Position numbers and translations under genes: made by a program. The notes under the pieces were generated by a model. It was not told the origin of the DNA and searched no databases. It worked only from the letters and a program-made list of their open reading frames with translations. Shown piece after piece: positions 43,016 through 52,037 of a stretch of DNA of 64,000 nt; position 1 is the stretch's first letter, and every line of letters starts with the position of its first letter. This DNA is from Pseudomonas sp. PA27(2017) (lineage in GTDB: Bacteria > Pseudomonadota > Gammaproteobacteria > Pseudomonadales > Pseudomonadaceae), in NCBI RefSeq assembly GCF_001945445.1, contig NZ_MSXW01000038.1, positions 207,444-271,443 of the forward strand. Reading direction: 5' to 3'.

Positions 43016-43038
43016 GGAGCCGGCGTTCTGCCGGCTCC
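43016..43038 (+). other. Second stem-loop before dctQ
   Basis: GGAGCCGGC, loop GTTCT, GCCGGCTCC: nine perfect pairs, 20 bases before dctQ. It is likely to slow 3'-5' decay or to terminate part of the transcripts. Confidence 0.6.
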
Positions 43039-43058
43039 ACACCTTCCGGTGAAGTCTC

Positions 43059-43586
43059 ATGAAAAATCTGGTTCTGGGCGTCAATGACGCCATTTATCGT
43101 GCCTGCATCATCGTCACAGGTCTCGCGATCGTGATCATGGCCACGATCATCCCCTGGGGCGTCTTCAGCCGTTATGTGCTGGGGCAAGGATTGGGCTGGC
43201 CCGAGCCCATCTCCGTCATGTTGATGGTGGTGTTCACCTTTATCGGTGCCGCTGCCAGCTACCGTGCCGGAGCTCACATGGCCGTGACTTCGCTGACCGA
43301 CCGCATGCCGCAAGGCGCGCAGCCCGTCATCACCCTGTTCGTACGCCTGATGATGGGCGCCGTCGCCCTGTTCATGCTGATCTGGGGCTACAAACTGTGC
43401 ATGGCTACCTGGAACCAGTTCCTCAGCACCCTGCCTTCGGTTCGCGTCGGCATCAGCTACATGCCGATTCCGGTCGGTGGTTTCATCACCCTGTTGTTCG
43501 TGATCGAACAGATCCTCTACGGCGACCAGCACAAACGCCGCGCCGTCAACTTCGAAGCCGCTGAAGAAGCCAAGGAGGCCGTGTAA
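43059..43586 (+). CDS. TRAP transporter small permease DctQ
   Basis: The 175-residue DctQ has four membrane helices and the family block PWGVFSRYVLGQGLGWPEP. It links the binding protein to DctM. Its stop overlaps the dctM start by one base (TAATG), so the two are translated together. Confidence 0.92.
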   Translation: MKNLVLGVNDAIYRACIIVTGLAIVIMATIIPWGVFSRYVLGQGLGWPEPISVMLMVVFTFIGAAASYRAGAHMAVTSLTDRMPQGAQPVITLFVRLMMGAVALFMLIWGYKLCMATWNQFLSTLPSVRVGISYMPIPVGGFITLLFVIEQILYGDQHKRRAVNFEAAEEAKEAV

Positions 43587-44866
43587 TGGATGCCCTCATT
43601 CTGGTGGGCAGCTTCATTGCCCTGATCATGCTGCGCGTCCCCGTGGCCTATTCGCTTGGCATCGCGGCGCTGATCGGCGCCTGGTGGATCGAGATCCCCC
43701 TGCATGCCGTGATGATCCAGGTCGCCGGTGGCGTCAACAAGTTCTCCCTGCTGGCCATTCCGTTCTTCGTGCTGGCTGGCGCGATCATGGCCGAAGGCGG
43801 CATGGCGCGTCGCCTGGTGGCGTTCGCCGGTGTGCTGGTGGGCTTCGTGCGCGGCGGCCTGTCGCTGGTGAACATCACCGCGTCCACCTTCTTCGGCGCG
43901 ATCTCCGGTTCGTCCCTGGCCGACACCGCCTCGGTGGGTTCGGTGCTGATCCCGGAGATGGAAAAGAAAGGCTACCCCCGTGAATTCGCCACCGCCGTGA
44001 CCGTTTCCGGTTCGGTGCAGGCGCTGCTCACTCCGCCCAGCCACAACTCGGTGATCTACTCCCTGGCAGCCGGCGGCACGGTGTCCATCGCCGCGCTGTT
44101 CATGGCCGGTATCGGCCCGGGTCTGCTGATGAGCGCCACCATGGCCACGCTGTGCCTGTGGTTCGCCAAGAAGCGCAACTACCCGAAAGGCGAAGTGATC
44201 CCGCTGCGTCAGGCCATCAAGATCTGCGTCGAAGCCCTGTGGGGCCTGATGACCATGGTCATCATCCTCGGCGGCATCCTCTCCGGCGTGTTCACCGCCA
44301 CCGAGTCGGCTGCCGTGGCGGTGATCTGGGCGTTCTTCGTGACCATGTTCATCTACCGCGACTACAAGTGGCGTGAACTGCCGAAGATGATGCACCGCAC
44401 CGTGCGCACGCTGTCGATCGTGATGATCCTCATCGCCTTCGCCGCCGCGTTCGGCTACATCATGACCCTGATGCAGATCCCGTCGAAGATCACCACCGCG
44501 TTCCTGACCCTGTCGGATAACCGCTACGTGATCCTGATGTGCGTGAACATCATGCTGCTGGCCCTGGGCACCATCATGGACATGGCGCCGCTGATCCTGA
44601 TCCTGACCCCGATCCTGCTGCCGGTGGTGACCTCCTTCGGTGTCGACCCGGTACACTTCGGCATGATCATGCTGGTCAACCTGGGCATCGGCCTGATCAC
44701 CCCGCCGGTCGGCGCGGTGCTGTTCGTCGGCGCCGCCATCGGCAAGGTGACCATCGAAGCCACCGTGAAGGCGCTGCTGCCGTTCTATCTGGCCCTGTTC
44801 ATGGTGCTGATGGCCGTGACCTACATCCCGGCAATCTCGCTGTGGCTGCCTAGCGTCGTACTCTGA
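43586..44866 (+). CDS. TRAP transporter large permease DctM
   Basis: The 426-residue DctM has about 12 membrane helices and the ion-transporter-superfamily blocks IPFFVLAGAIMAEGGMARRL, SGSSLADTASVGSVLIPEM and GVDPVHFGMIMLVNLGIGLITPPVG. It is the sodium-coupled channel of the uronate TRAP system. The operon ends with the strong terminator at 44881. Confidence 0.95.
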   Translation: MDALILVGSFIALIMLRVPVAYSLGIAALIGAWWIEIPLHAVMIQVAGGVNKFSLLAIPFFVLAGAIMAEGGMARRLVAFAGVLVGFVRGGLSLVNITASTFFGAISGSSLADTASVGSVLIPEMEKKGYPREFATAVTVSGSVQALLTPPSHNSVIYSLAAGGTVSIAALFMAGIGPGLLMSATMATLCLWFAKKRNYPKGEVIPLRQAIKICVEALWGLMTMVIILGGILSGVFTATESAAVAVIWAFFVTMFIYRDYKWRELPKMMHRTVRTLSIVMILIAFAAAFGYIMTLMQIPSKITTAFLTLSDNRYVILMCVNIMLLALGTIMDMAPLILILTPILLPVVTSFGVDPVHFGMIMLVNLGIGLITPPVGAVLFVGAAIGKVTIEATVKALLPFYLALFMVLMAVTYIPAISLWLPSVVL

Positions 44867-44880
44867 TACCGCTCCACCCG

Positions 44881-44917
44881 CGGCGGGTCATGCCTTGGCA
44901 TGACCCGCCGTTTTTTT
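44881..44917 (+). terminator. Terminator of the udh-TRAP operon
   Basis: Fourteen perfect pairs (44881-44894 with 44897-44910), loop TT, then seven T. Confidence 0.95.
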
Positions 44918-44982
44918 AGCGCAGCGAGAACGGTGATCAAACCGTCAGGCGCTCAAGGCTCAACTCGATACGGAAATTGTTT

Positions 44983-45894
44983 ATGACTGCCCCTGCCCTG
45001 TTTCCCCGCCACATCGCCGTCATGATCCTGGCGTTGCTGGCCTGCTCCTTTGCCGGCAACCACATTGCCGCGCGTATCGCCTTCGACAACGAAACAGGCC
45101 TGCTGCTGGCGATCCTCTGTCGCTCCGGCGTGACCATGCTGGTGCTGCTCGGCATCGTGCTGTGGCAACGCCAGGCCCTGCAGATGCCGCCTGGGGCCTG
45201 GCGCTGGCAATTGCTGCTGGGCCTGTTGATCGCCACCCAGAGCATCTGCCTGTACTCGGCCGTGGCGCGTATTCCCGTGGCGCTGGCCCTGCTGATCGGC
45301 AACACCTTCCCGATCCTCCTCGCCCTGCTCACCTGGGCACTGGGCGGCTCGGCGCCGACACGCCGTACGGTGATGCTGATGGGCCTGATTCTGCTGGGCC
45401 TGGTTTTCGCCCTGGATTTGCCAGCGCGCCTGGGCGCCAGCGAGCAGATCGGCCCCGAGTGGATCGTCGGCGTGAGCGCGTCATTCCTGGCCGCCTGCGT
45501 ATTCGCCTGCGCGCTGTGGATAACTGACCACAAGCTCTCCAGCCTGCGCGGCTCGGTGCGCAGCATGCTGACCCTGATGATCGTGTTCAGCAGCATGGCA
45601 CTGGCCGGCAGCGCCGACCTGATTCCTGGCGGCATGAACCTGCCGGCCAATTCCACTGGCTGGACCGCCCTGGGAACGCTGGTGCTGCTTTACGGCATCG
45701 CCTTCTGCATGCTGTTCGTCACCGTGCCGCGCCTCAACATGGCCAAGAACGCCCCGGTGATGAACATGGAGCCCATCGCCACCCTGCTGTTCGGCTGGCT
45801 GCTGCTGGATCAGGTACTGAGTGGCATGCAGATGATCGGCGGCGCGATCGTGCTGGCGGGAATCGTGTTGCTGACCTACCGCAAGGACGCCTGA
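44983..45894 (+). CDS. EamA-type DMT transporter
   Basis: The 303-residue protein has ten hydrophobic segments in two EamA repeats. Family members export or import small metabolites. ATG 44983 is chosen over TTG 44977. It lies 65 bases after a strong terminator and is convergent with the GntR gene, so it may be a separate unit; a link to uronate metabolism is only positional. Confidence 0.85.
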   Translation: MTAPALFPRHIAVMILALLACSFAGNHIAARIAFDNETGLLLAILCRSGVTMLVLLGIVLWQRQALQMPPGAWRWQLLLGLLIATQSICLYSAVARIPVALALLIGNTFPILLALLTWALGGSAPTRRTVMLMGLILLGLVFALDLPARLGASEQIGPEWIVGVSASFLAACVFACALWITDHKLSSLRGSVRSMLTLMIVFSSMALAGSADLIPGGMNLPANSTGWTALGTLVLLYGIAFCMLFVTVPRLNMAKNAPVMNMEPIATLLFGWLLLDQVLSGMQMIGGAIVLAGIVLLTYRKDA

Positions 45895-45936
45895 GCACCG
45901 ATATGCGATCAGCCGTGCCTCCGCCTCGCGGCAACG

Positions 45937-45987
45937 AAAAAGGGCTTGGGTGCCGATCTACGCAGGTAGATTCGGCACCCAAGCCCT
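45937..45987 (-). terminator. Terminator after the GntR gene
   Basis: A 21-bp stem with one bulge (45941-45961 with 45966-45987) and a loop of four, then TTTTT on the minus strand. As the stem is long it may also stop the convergent DMT transcript. Confidence 0.85.
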
Positions 45988-46004
45988 CTGGGGGTCTACG
46001 GGAT

Positions 46005-46760
46005 TCAGGCCTGCTTGGCCGCCACCTCGGCGGACTCGTGGGCCTGACGCAGGCGCTCCCGGCTGTTGGTCAGGTGCAGGCGCATGGCGGCACGGGCGGC
46101 ATCGGAATCCTGGCGAGCGATGGCCTCAAAGATCTGCTCGTGCTCGCGCTCAAGACGCGCCATGTAATGGGCATGGTCGTCATGGGCGATACGCGCCGAG
46201 TTGAGCCGGGTACGTGGAATGATGCTGGTGCCCAGGTGGCTCATGATATCGGTGAAGTAGCGGTTGCCCGTGGCATGGGCGATCTGCAGGTGAAATTGGA
46301 AATCAGACGACACCGCATCGCTTTCGTGGGCAGCGCCCTCGTTGAGCGCATCCAGCGCCTGGCGCATGGAAGCCAGTTGCTCGGGCGTGCGACGCTGGGC
46401 GGCCAGACCAGCGGATTCCACTTCCAGGCTGATCCGCAGCTCGAGCACGGCCAGCACTTCACGCAGGGTGACGATGGTCGCCGGGTCGATGCGAAAACCG
46501 CCGGGATTGGGCGTATCCAGCACGAAGGTGCCGATGCCGTGGCGGGTTTCCACCAGGCCAGACGCCTGCAGACGCGACAACGCTTCACGCACCACGGTGC
46601 GGCTGACGCCCTGCTCTTCCATGATCGCCGACTCGGTCGGCAATTTGTCACCACGCTTGATCACCCCGTCGCGAATGCGCTGGGACAACTCTGCGACCAG
46701 TTCCTGTGCCAGGCTGCGATGCTTGCGCCGCGCACGTGGCTGCGTGTTCTGAGTTTCCAT
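46005..46760 (-). CDS. FadR-type GntR regulator of hexuronate genes (GguR-like)
   Basis: The 251-residue protein has a basic N-terminus (RARRKHR), a GntR winged helix (about 20-85; GDKLPTESAIMEEQGVSRTVVREALSRL) and an FCD ligand domain. ATG 46760 is chosen over TTG 46787. A motif like those before kdgD, udh and oprD lies 49 bases upstream, so it is the likely reader of that motif and probably self-regulated. Aldarates or 5-keto-4-deoxyglucarate are reasonable inducers. The name GguR is by analogy to known hexuronate regulators, not proven. Confidence 0.88.
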   Translation of the reverse strand: METQNTQPRARRKHRSLAQELVAELSQRIRDGVIKRGDKLPTESAIMEEQGVSRTVVREALSRLQASGLVETRHGIGTFVLDTPNPGGFRIDPATIVTLREVLAVLELRISLEVESAGLAAQRRTPEQLASMRQALDALNEGAAHESDAVSSDFQFHLQIAHATGNRYFTDIMSHLGTSIIPRTRLNSARIAHDDHAHYMARLEREHEQIFEAIARQDSDAARAAMRLHLTNSRERLRQAHESAEVAAKQA

Positions 46761-46808
46761 AGAGATCGTTATCGTCTGGATGGCCAAAGCGCATCATATC
46801 TCAGAGAG

Positions 46809-46821
46809 TTGTATGATGACA
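46809..46821. promoter_or_regulatory. Uronate-type operator between GntR and epimerase genes
   Basis: TTGTATGATGACA matches the TYGTAYGAYAAC motif at nine or more positions. It lies between divergent genes and could control both. Confidence 0.55.
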
Positions 46822-46874
46822 CGTTCTTCGTTTATCTCCGCCTAACGGCTCGATAACTGCACAGGTACTGCCCT

Positions 46875-47744
46875 ATGTCGACCGACACTCTACACCTGCA
46901 CGACGGTATTACCCAGCTCACTCTGTTACCGGGAGTTGGCGGGGCTATCGCCAACTGGGCGGTGGTCTCCACTGGCCAGCCGCTGTTGCGCCCTGCCGAC
47001 GAGCAGGCGCTCAAGGCCGGTACGCCGCGCCAGCTCGGCTGCTACCCACTGGCGCCGTGGTCGAACCGCATCACCGAAGGCGGTTTCGACAACCCCGAGG
47101 GCTGGCTGGCCCTGGCTGCCAACGCCGACAATTCGCCTCTGCCGATTCACGGCAGCGCCTGGCAGCAACCCTGGCAGGTGATCGAGCACAGTGAGCGCTC
47201 GGCGCTGCTGCGCCTCGAGAGCCAGACGCCTTTCGCCTACACCGCCGAGCAGCGCTTCGAGCTGGATGACGGTCGCCTGACGATTCACCTGCAGGTCACC
47301 CATCGCGGCACATCCCCCACCTGGCATGGCCTGGGCCTGCATCCGTATTTTCCGCGTACGCCCCATACGCGCCTGCAGGCCAGCGCCGGACAGGTCTGGC
47401 AATGCGATGCCAACAGCCTGCCCACTGGCTTGAGCTCACTACCTGAGCACTGGAATTTCGCCGAGGAGCGGCAATTGCCGGCAGTCCATACCGACAACGC
47501 CTTCATCGGCTGGAACGGCCAGGCGCGAATCGTCGAACCAGACGCTGGATACAGCCTGGAGATCGCTAGCGATCAGGGCATCTACCTGCTGTTCTGCCCC
47601 GAAGGCAAACCCTTCTTCTGCTTCGAACCGGTCAGCCATCCGGTCAACGCCCACCACCTGCCCGGCAAACCCGGCCTGGTGCTACTGAGCGAAAATCAGC
47701 GCCTAGGTCTCACCTTCACCTTGCAATACCGGCCCCTGAATTGA
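46875..47744 (+). CDS. Aldose 1-epimerase (mutarotase)
   Basis: The 289-residue beta-sandwich enzyme has the general-acid and base histidines in LPIHGSAWQQPW and WHGLGLHPYFPRT and a C-terminal Glu-containing block CPEGKPFFCFEP. Mutarotases interconvert sugar anomers. Its divergence from the GntR regulator, with a shared operator, suggests it supplies the beta-anomer of a hexuronate to Udh. Confidence 0.92.
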   Translation: MSTDTLHLHDGITQLTLLPGVGGAIANWAVVSTGQPLLRPADEQALKAGTPRQLGCYPLAPWSNRITEGGFDNPEGWLALAANADNSPLPIHGSAWQQPWQVIEHSERSALLRLESQTPFAYTAEQRFELDDGRLTIHLQVTHRGTSPTWHGLGLHPYFPRTPHTRLQASAGQVWQCDANSLPTGLSSLPEHWNFAEERQLPAVHTDNAFIGWNGQARIVEPDAGYSLEIASDQGIYLLFCPEGKPFFCFEPVSHPVNAHHLPGKPGLVLLSENQRLGLTFTLQYRPLN

Positions 47745-47940
47745 GCCGAGTGGTTCACGCCGCGGGCTGCCGTGCTGGACTTTCCGCGCGGGTTGATGAT
47801 AATCACCAGCTTGCCCCGTGTTCGGTCGCAGCTGCGAATAACCTGAACTATCGAAGGGGTATAGGCTTCATAAAGATGTGGTGACCGTATCAGTGAGACC
47901 GCCTGGTCTTACGTTGTTGCCCATCTCTCCATCAGAAACC

Positions 47941-48171
47941 ATGGGTACTATCGTGACGAAAGACGAACTGCGCGCCGAACTCGAGCGCCAGGCGCAGCGT
48001 TACAAGGATGTATACGGCGGTGAAGTGATCACCTATGCCGCCCAACCGGATCCGGAACGCAAGCCGTGGCGCAAGAAGGCCAGCCTGCTGGACCAGGCCT
48101 TCGACAAAGAAATCGAAAAGATCGAAAAAGATCTGTCCAGCAAGGCCGAGGCCAGAGCCGAAAGCGCCTGA
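47941..48171 (+). CDS. Small charged conserved protein
   Basis: This 76-residue protein (MGTIVTKDELRAELERQAQR...) is helical and highly charged, with a DPERKPWRKKASLLDQAF segment. Similar short proteins occur in pseudomonads, without assigned role. ATG 47941 has no strong ribosome site; GTG 47956 is an alternative start. It is convergent with the HerA-like ATPase gene. Confidence 0.65.
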   Translation: MGTIVTKDELRAELERQAQRYKDVYGGEVITYAAQPDPERKPWRKKASLLDQAFDKEIEKIEKDLSSKAEARAESA

Positions 48172-48216
48172 TGGCGTAACGGCTCCCGGGCTGCGCCAGG
48201 CAGCCCACGAACCGGC

Positions 48217-49701
48217 TCAGCGCCGCCTGGAACCTGACTTGCCGCCCAACAGCGATCCCAGTACGCCCCGTACCAACTGCCGACCGAGTTGATTGGCGAC
48301 TTGGCGCATGGCGCTTTTCACCGCCTGGCTCGCCAGGCCGCCGAGAAACTCGCCCGCCACGCTGACGGTCGACGGCGCCTGCTTGCCTGCCTGTACCTGC
48401 TCGCTCGCCTGGGTCGCGCGGGCAGTGAGAATCTCGTATGCGGATTCTCGGTCGAAGGGTTTGTCGTACTGCCCGGCCAAGGGCGATTGGCGGATCAGCG
48501 CAGCGCGCTCGCCATCCGACAGGGGCCCTATGCGCGATTGCGGCGGCGCGATAGCGACACGCTGGACCATGGCTGGCGTGCCCTTGTCCTCCAGCGTACC
48601 CACTAGTGCCTCGCCGATACCCAGCTCGGTGAGCACGCTCAGGCAATCGAACGCCGGATTGGGCCGAAAGCCTTCGGCCACGGCGCGCAAGGCCTTCTGC
48701 TCACGGGTGGTGAACGCCCGCAGCCCATGCTGGATGCGCAAGCCGAGCTGGGCCAGCACATCGTCGGGCAGATCGCCCGGCGACTGGGTGACGAAGTACA
48801 CGCCCACGCCCTTGGAACGAATCAGCCGTACCACTTGCTCCAGGCGCGCCTGCAGCGCCTTCGGGGTGTCGGCGAACAGCAGATGGGCTTCATCGAAGAA
48901 CAGCGCCAGCACTGGCTTGTCGGCATCGCCGCGCTCGGGCAGTTGCTCGAACAACTCGGCCAGCAGCCAGAGCAGGAAGGTCGCGTAGACCTTCGGCGCC
49001 TCGTGAACCAGGCGGCTGGCGTCGAGCAGGTGAATGCGCCCACGGCCATCGCGATCCGGCTGCAGAATGTCTTCGAGCTGCAACGCCGGCTCGCCGAACA
49101 GCGCCTCGCCGCCTTGCTGCTCGAGGCTGGCCAGGCGGCGCAACAGCGCCTGGGCCGAACCGCTGGTGAACAGCGCGCTGTCGGCGCCCAGCACCTCGGG
49201 CTGTTCCTTGAGATGATTCAGCAGCGCCTTGAGATCCTTCAGGTCGAGCAGCAGCAGGCCTTCACGGTCGGCGACCTTGAACGCCGCGTACAACGCCGCC
49301 TGCTGGCTGTCGGTGAGTTCCAGCAGCGCGCCAAGCAGCAGAGGCCCCATTTCGCTCAACGTAGTGCGCAGCGGATGGCCGCTCTGCCCGTGCACATCCC
49401 ACAGGCTGACCGGGTAGGCCGTTGGGCTGTGCGCCAACCACGGCATGCTGGCGATACGCTCGGCAACCTTGCCTTGTGGCGTGCCGGCTGCGCCCAGGCC
49501 GCACAGGTCGCCCTTTACGTCCGCCGCGAATACGGCGACCCCGGCATCACTGAAATTCTCGATCAGACGCTGCAGGGTGACCGTCTTGCCGGTGCCCGTG
49601 GCACCGGCGATCAAGCCGTGCCGATTGGCCAGGCGCAGCGACTGGCCGACGGCTTCGCCATCAATGCCAGCGCCCAGAACGAATTGCTGATTCAACGCCA
49701 T
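48217..49701 (-). CDS. HerA-like ATPase (DUF853/YjgR type)
   Basis: The 494-residue protein has Walker A GATGTGKT (33-40, K39), Walker B LALFFDEAHLLF (about 265-276) and the sensor block VYFVTQSPGDLPDDVLAQLG. It belongs to the YjgR/DUF853 group of HerA/FtsK-fold ATPases of unknown role, probably cytosolic. The C-terminus ends in a basic tail (GGKSGSRRR). Confidence 0.9.
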   Translation of the reverse strand: MALNQQFVLGAGIDGEAVGQSLRLANRHGLIAGATGTGKTVTLQRLIENFSDAGVAVFAADVKGDLCGLGAAGTPQGKVAERIASMPWLAHSPTAYPVSLWDVHGQSGHPLRTTLSEMGPLLLGALLELTDSQQAALYAAFKVADREGLLLLDLKDLKALLNHLKEQPEVLGADSALFTSGSAQALLRRLASLEQQGGEALFGEPALQLEDILQPDRDGRGRIHLLDASRLVHEAPKVYATFLLWLLAELFEQLPERGDADKPVLALFFDEAHLLFADTPKALQARLEQVVRLIRSKGVGVYFVTQSPGDLPDDVLAQLGLRIQHGLRAFTTREQKALRAVAEGFRPNPAFDCLSVLTELGIGEALVGTLEDKGTPAMVQRVAIAPPQSRIGPLSDGERAALIRQSPLAGQYDKPFDRESAYEILTARATQASEQVQAGKQAPSTVSVAGEFLGGLASQAVKSAMRQVANQLGRQLVRGVLGSLLGGKSGSRRR

Positions 49702-49858
49702 ACCACCGTCCTCTGGATTAAAGCTTTAGGGTGCTGCTGCCGACATAACCGCCAGGTTACGACCGATTCAGCCTGCGCCGGATCGCACGCCCTGCCCCAC
49801 TCGCCACCTGGCGACGCCCCACAAGACTGGTTCCAGTGATTATCGGACGCAAGATGCC

Positions 49859-51754
49859 ATGACGAGAAACCTGCAGTTCAGCCACAAGATCCTGCTGGCC
49901 GCCACCCTGGTGGTCACGGTCGCCTTCGCTCTGTTCAGCCTCTACAACGACAGCCGCCAGCGTAGCAGCATTCAGGCATCGCTCCAGAGTAACCTGAGCC
50001 AGGCCAGCAACGCCGCCGCCGGCAATATCGAAAGCTGGTTGTCCGGGCGTATTCTGCTGGTCGAGAGCCTGGCCCAGAACCTGGAGCTGGCCGTTGCGGG
50101 CGGCAACCTGCAAGACGTCATTTCCCGACCGGTGTACAAGGGCGCGTTCCTCTCCACTTATATCGGTGTGCAGAGCGATGGCCGCTTCCTGTCCAGCCCG
50201 CCGACCCAAATGGCCGCCGGCTACGACCCGCGCACTCGCCCCTGGTACAAGGACACCGCCCAGGCCAACCGCACCATCCTCACCGCGCCCTACGTCGACC
50301 AGATCACCAACTCCCTGGTGATTTCGCCGATCGCTCCGGTGCGTGGCCCGGATGGCAAGCCGTTCGGCATGACCGGCGGCGACGTCAGCCTGGACACGCT
50401 GGTGAAGATCATCAACTCCATCGAACTGGGCGACCTGGGCTATGCGTTTCTGGTCAGCAAGGACGGCACCGTACTGGTTCACCCCCAGGGCGACCTGGTG
50501 ATGAAGAACCTGCGCGACCTCTACCCGAGTACCACCATCGGCCTGGACAGCAAGCTCACCGAGGTCACCCAGGACGGCCAGGAACGCCTGCTGACCTTCT
50601 CGCCGGTAAAAGGCCTGCCGGACGTGCAGTGGTACGTGGGCCTGTCCATCGACAAGAACCTGGCCTACGCGGCGCTGGATGAATTCCGCCTATCGGCTGC
50701 CATCGCCACGCTGATCGCCGTAGTCCTGATCATCGCCCTGCTCGGTGTGCTGATCCACGTGCTGATGCAGCCGCTGACCACCATGGGCAAGGCCATGGAA
50801 GACATCGCCCGCGGTGAGGGCGACCTGACCAAACGCCTGGCCATCCAGTCCCAGGACGAATTCGGTGCGCTGGCCAGCTCGTTCAACCGTTTCGTCGAGC
50901 GCATCCACGCCTCGATCCGCGAAGTGTCCTCGGCCACCGCCCAGGTCAACGAAGTTGCCAAGCTGGTGGTCAACGCCTCCAACTCCTCGATCGTCAATTC
51001 CGACGAGCAGGCCAGCCGCACCAACAGCGTGGCCGCGGCGATCAACGAACTGGGCGCCGCCGCTCAGGAAATCGCCCGCAACGCCGCGGACGCCTCCAGC
51101 CAGGCCTCCGACGCCCGCCATCAGGCCGAGGACGGCGGCAAGGTTGTGCAGCAAGCGATCAACGCCATGACCGACCTCTCGGCCAAGGTCGTCGATGCCC
51201 GCGGCAAGATCGAGATGCTCGCCGGCAAGACCGCGGACATCGGGCAGATTCTCGAGGTGATCAAGAGCATTTCCCAGCAGACCAACCTGCTGGCCCTCAA
51301 CGCCGCCATCGAAGCCGCGCGCGCTGGCGAGGCGGGCCGCGGTTTCGCGGTGGTGGCCGATGAAGTGCGCAACCTGGCTCACCGCACCCAGGAGTCGGCC
51401 CAGGAAATCGAGAAGATGATCGAGGAGCTGCAGATCGGCTCCCGCGAGTCGGTCACCACCATGACCGAAAGCCAGCACTACAGCGAGCAGAGCGTGGAAG
51501 TCGCCAACCAGGCCGGCGAACGCCTGGGCAGCGTGACCCTGCGCATCGGGGAGATCGACGGCATGAACCAGTCGGTGGCAACTGCCACCGAGGAGCAGAC
51601 CTCGGTGATCGAGGCACTGAACATGGACATCACCGAGATCAACACCCTCAATCAGGAAGGCGTGGAAAACCTGCAGGCCACCCTGCGCGCCTGCGCCGAC
51701 CTGGAGCAGCAGGCCGCGCGCCTCAAGCATCTGGTCGACAGTTTCCGGATCTGA
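49859..51754 (+). CDS. Methyl-accepting chemotaxis protein, dCACHE type
   Basis: The 631-residue chemoreceptor has a membrane helix at about 11-31, a periplasmic double-Cache sensor (about 35-275; RPWYKDTAQ and LGDLGYAFLVSKDGTVLVHP), a second membrane helix (about 280-303), HAMP, and the cytoplasmic signalling hairpin ISQQTNLLALNAAIEAARAG. No CheB/CheR pentapeptide tail is seen. The amino-acid or organic-acid ligand of the dCACHE domain cannot be told. A 240-bp REP-pair element begins directly after the stop. Confidence 0.95.
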   Translation: MTRNLQFSHKILLAATLVVTVAFALFSLYNDSRQRSSIQASLQSNLSQASNAAAGNIESWLSGRILLVESLAQNLELAVAGGNLQDVISRPVYKGAFLSTYIGVQSDGRFLSSPPTQMAAGYDPRTRPWYKDTAQANRTILTAPYVDQITNSLVISPIAPVRGPDGKPFGMTGGDVSLDTLVKIINSIELGDLGYAFLVSKDGTVLVHPQGDLVMKNLRDLYPSTTIGLDSKLTEVTQDGQERLLTFSPVKGLPDVQWYVGLSIDKNLAYAALDEFRLSAAIATLIAVVLIIALLGVLIHVLMQPLTTMGKAMEDIARGEGDLTKRLAIQSQDEFGALASSFNRFVERIHASIREVSSATAQVNEVAKLVVNASNSSIVNSDEQASRTNSVAAAINELGAAAQEIARNAADASSQASDARHQAEDGGKVVQQAINAMTDLSAKVVDARGKIEMLAGKTADIGQILEVIKSISQQTNLLALNAAIEAARAGEAGRGFAVVADEVRNLAHRTQESAQEIEKMIEELQIGSRESVTTMTESQHYSEQSVEVANQAGERLGSVTLRIGEIDGMNQSVATATEEQTSVIEALNMDITEINTLNQEGVENLQATLRACADLEQQAARLKHLVDSFRI

Positions 51755-51994
51755 GAGCCTGTTCATAATCTTTAAGCCCAGGTTCGTCGACTTTGGCGGC
51801 TAAGTGGCGGGAGCGGCCGTTATCCGATCCATTGTGGGCCGCGACCTCGCGGCGAATCGCTCAGGCACCGCCGAAATAGGCAGTCAGGCTGCAATCGTTT
51901 CGCCCCGAGGTCGGGGCTCCCACAGGTTGGTTTGAGTGTCTGCTCCTGCCTTGTAGTTGCCTCTTCATGCGCATACAAGACTTTGAACAGGCTC
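51755..51994. repeat. 240-bp REP-pair element, copy 1
   Basis: The terminal inverted repeats are AGAGCCTGTTCA (from 51754) and TGAACAGGCTCT (51984-51995). Inside are two inverted REP sequences (about 51835-51857 and 51898-51925) with exchanged but still pairing bases. The element begins immediately after the TGA of the chemoreceptor gene. The first 205 bp recur at 63796 with about six differences. Confidence 0.85.
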
Positions 51995-52010
51995 TGAGAC
52001 CGGGGCAAAC

Positions 52011-52034
52011 AAAAAGGGCGCCGCTGGCGCCCTT
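52011..52034 (-). terminator. Terminator after the CBS/58-residue gene pair
   Basis: AGGGCGCC and GGCGCCCT around a three-base loop, with TTTTT on the minus strand. Confidence 0.85.
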
Positions 52035-52037
52035 CTT

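Noticed and set aside
46765..46780. Second operator next to the GntR start (GTTATCGTC)
   Set aside because: Only half of the motif matches; the other half is unlike the consensus.
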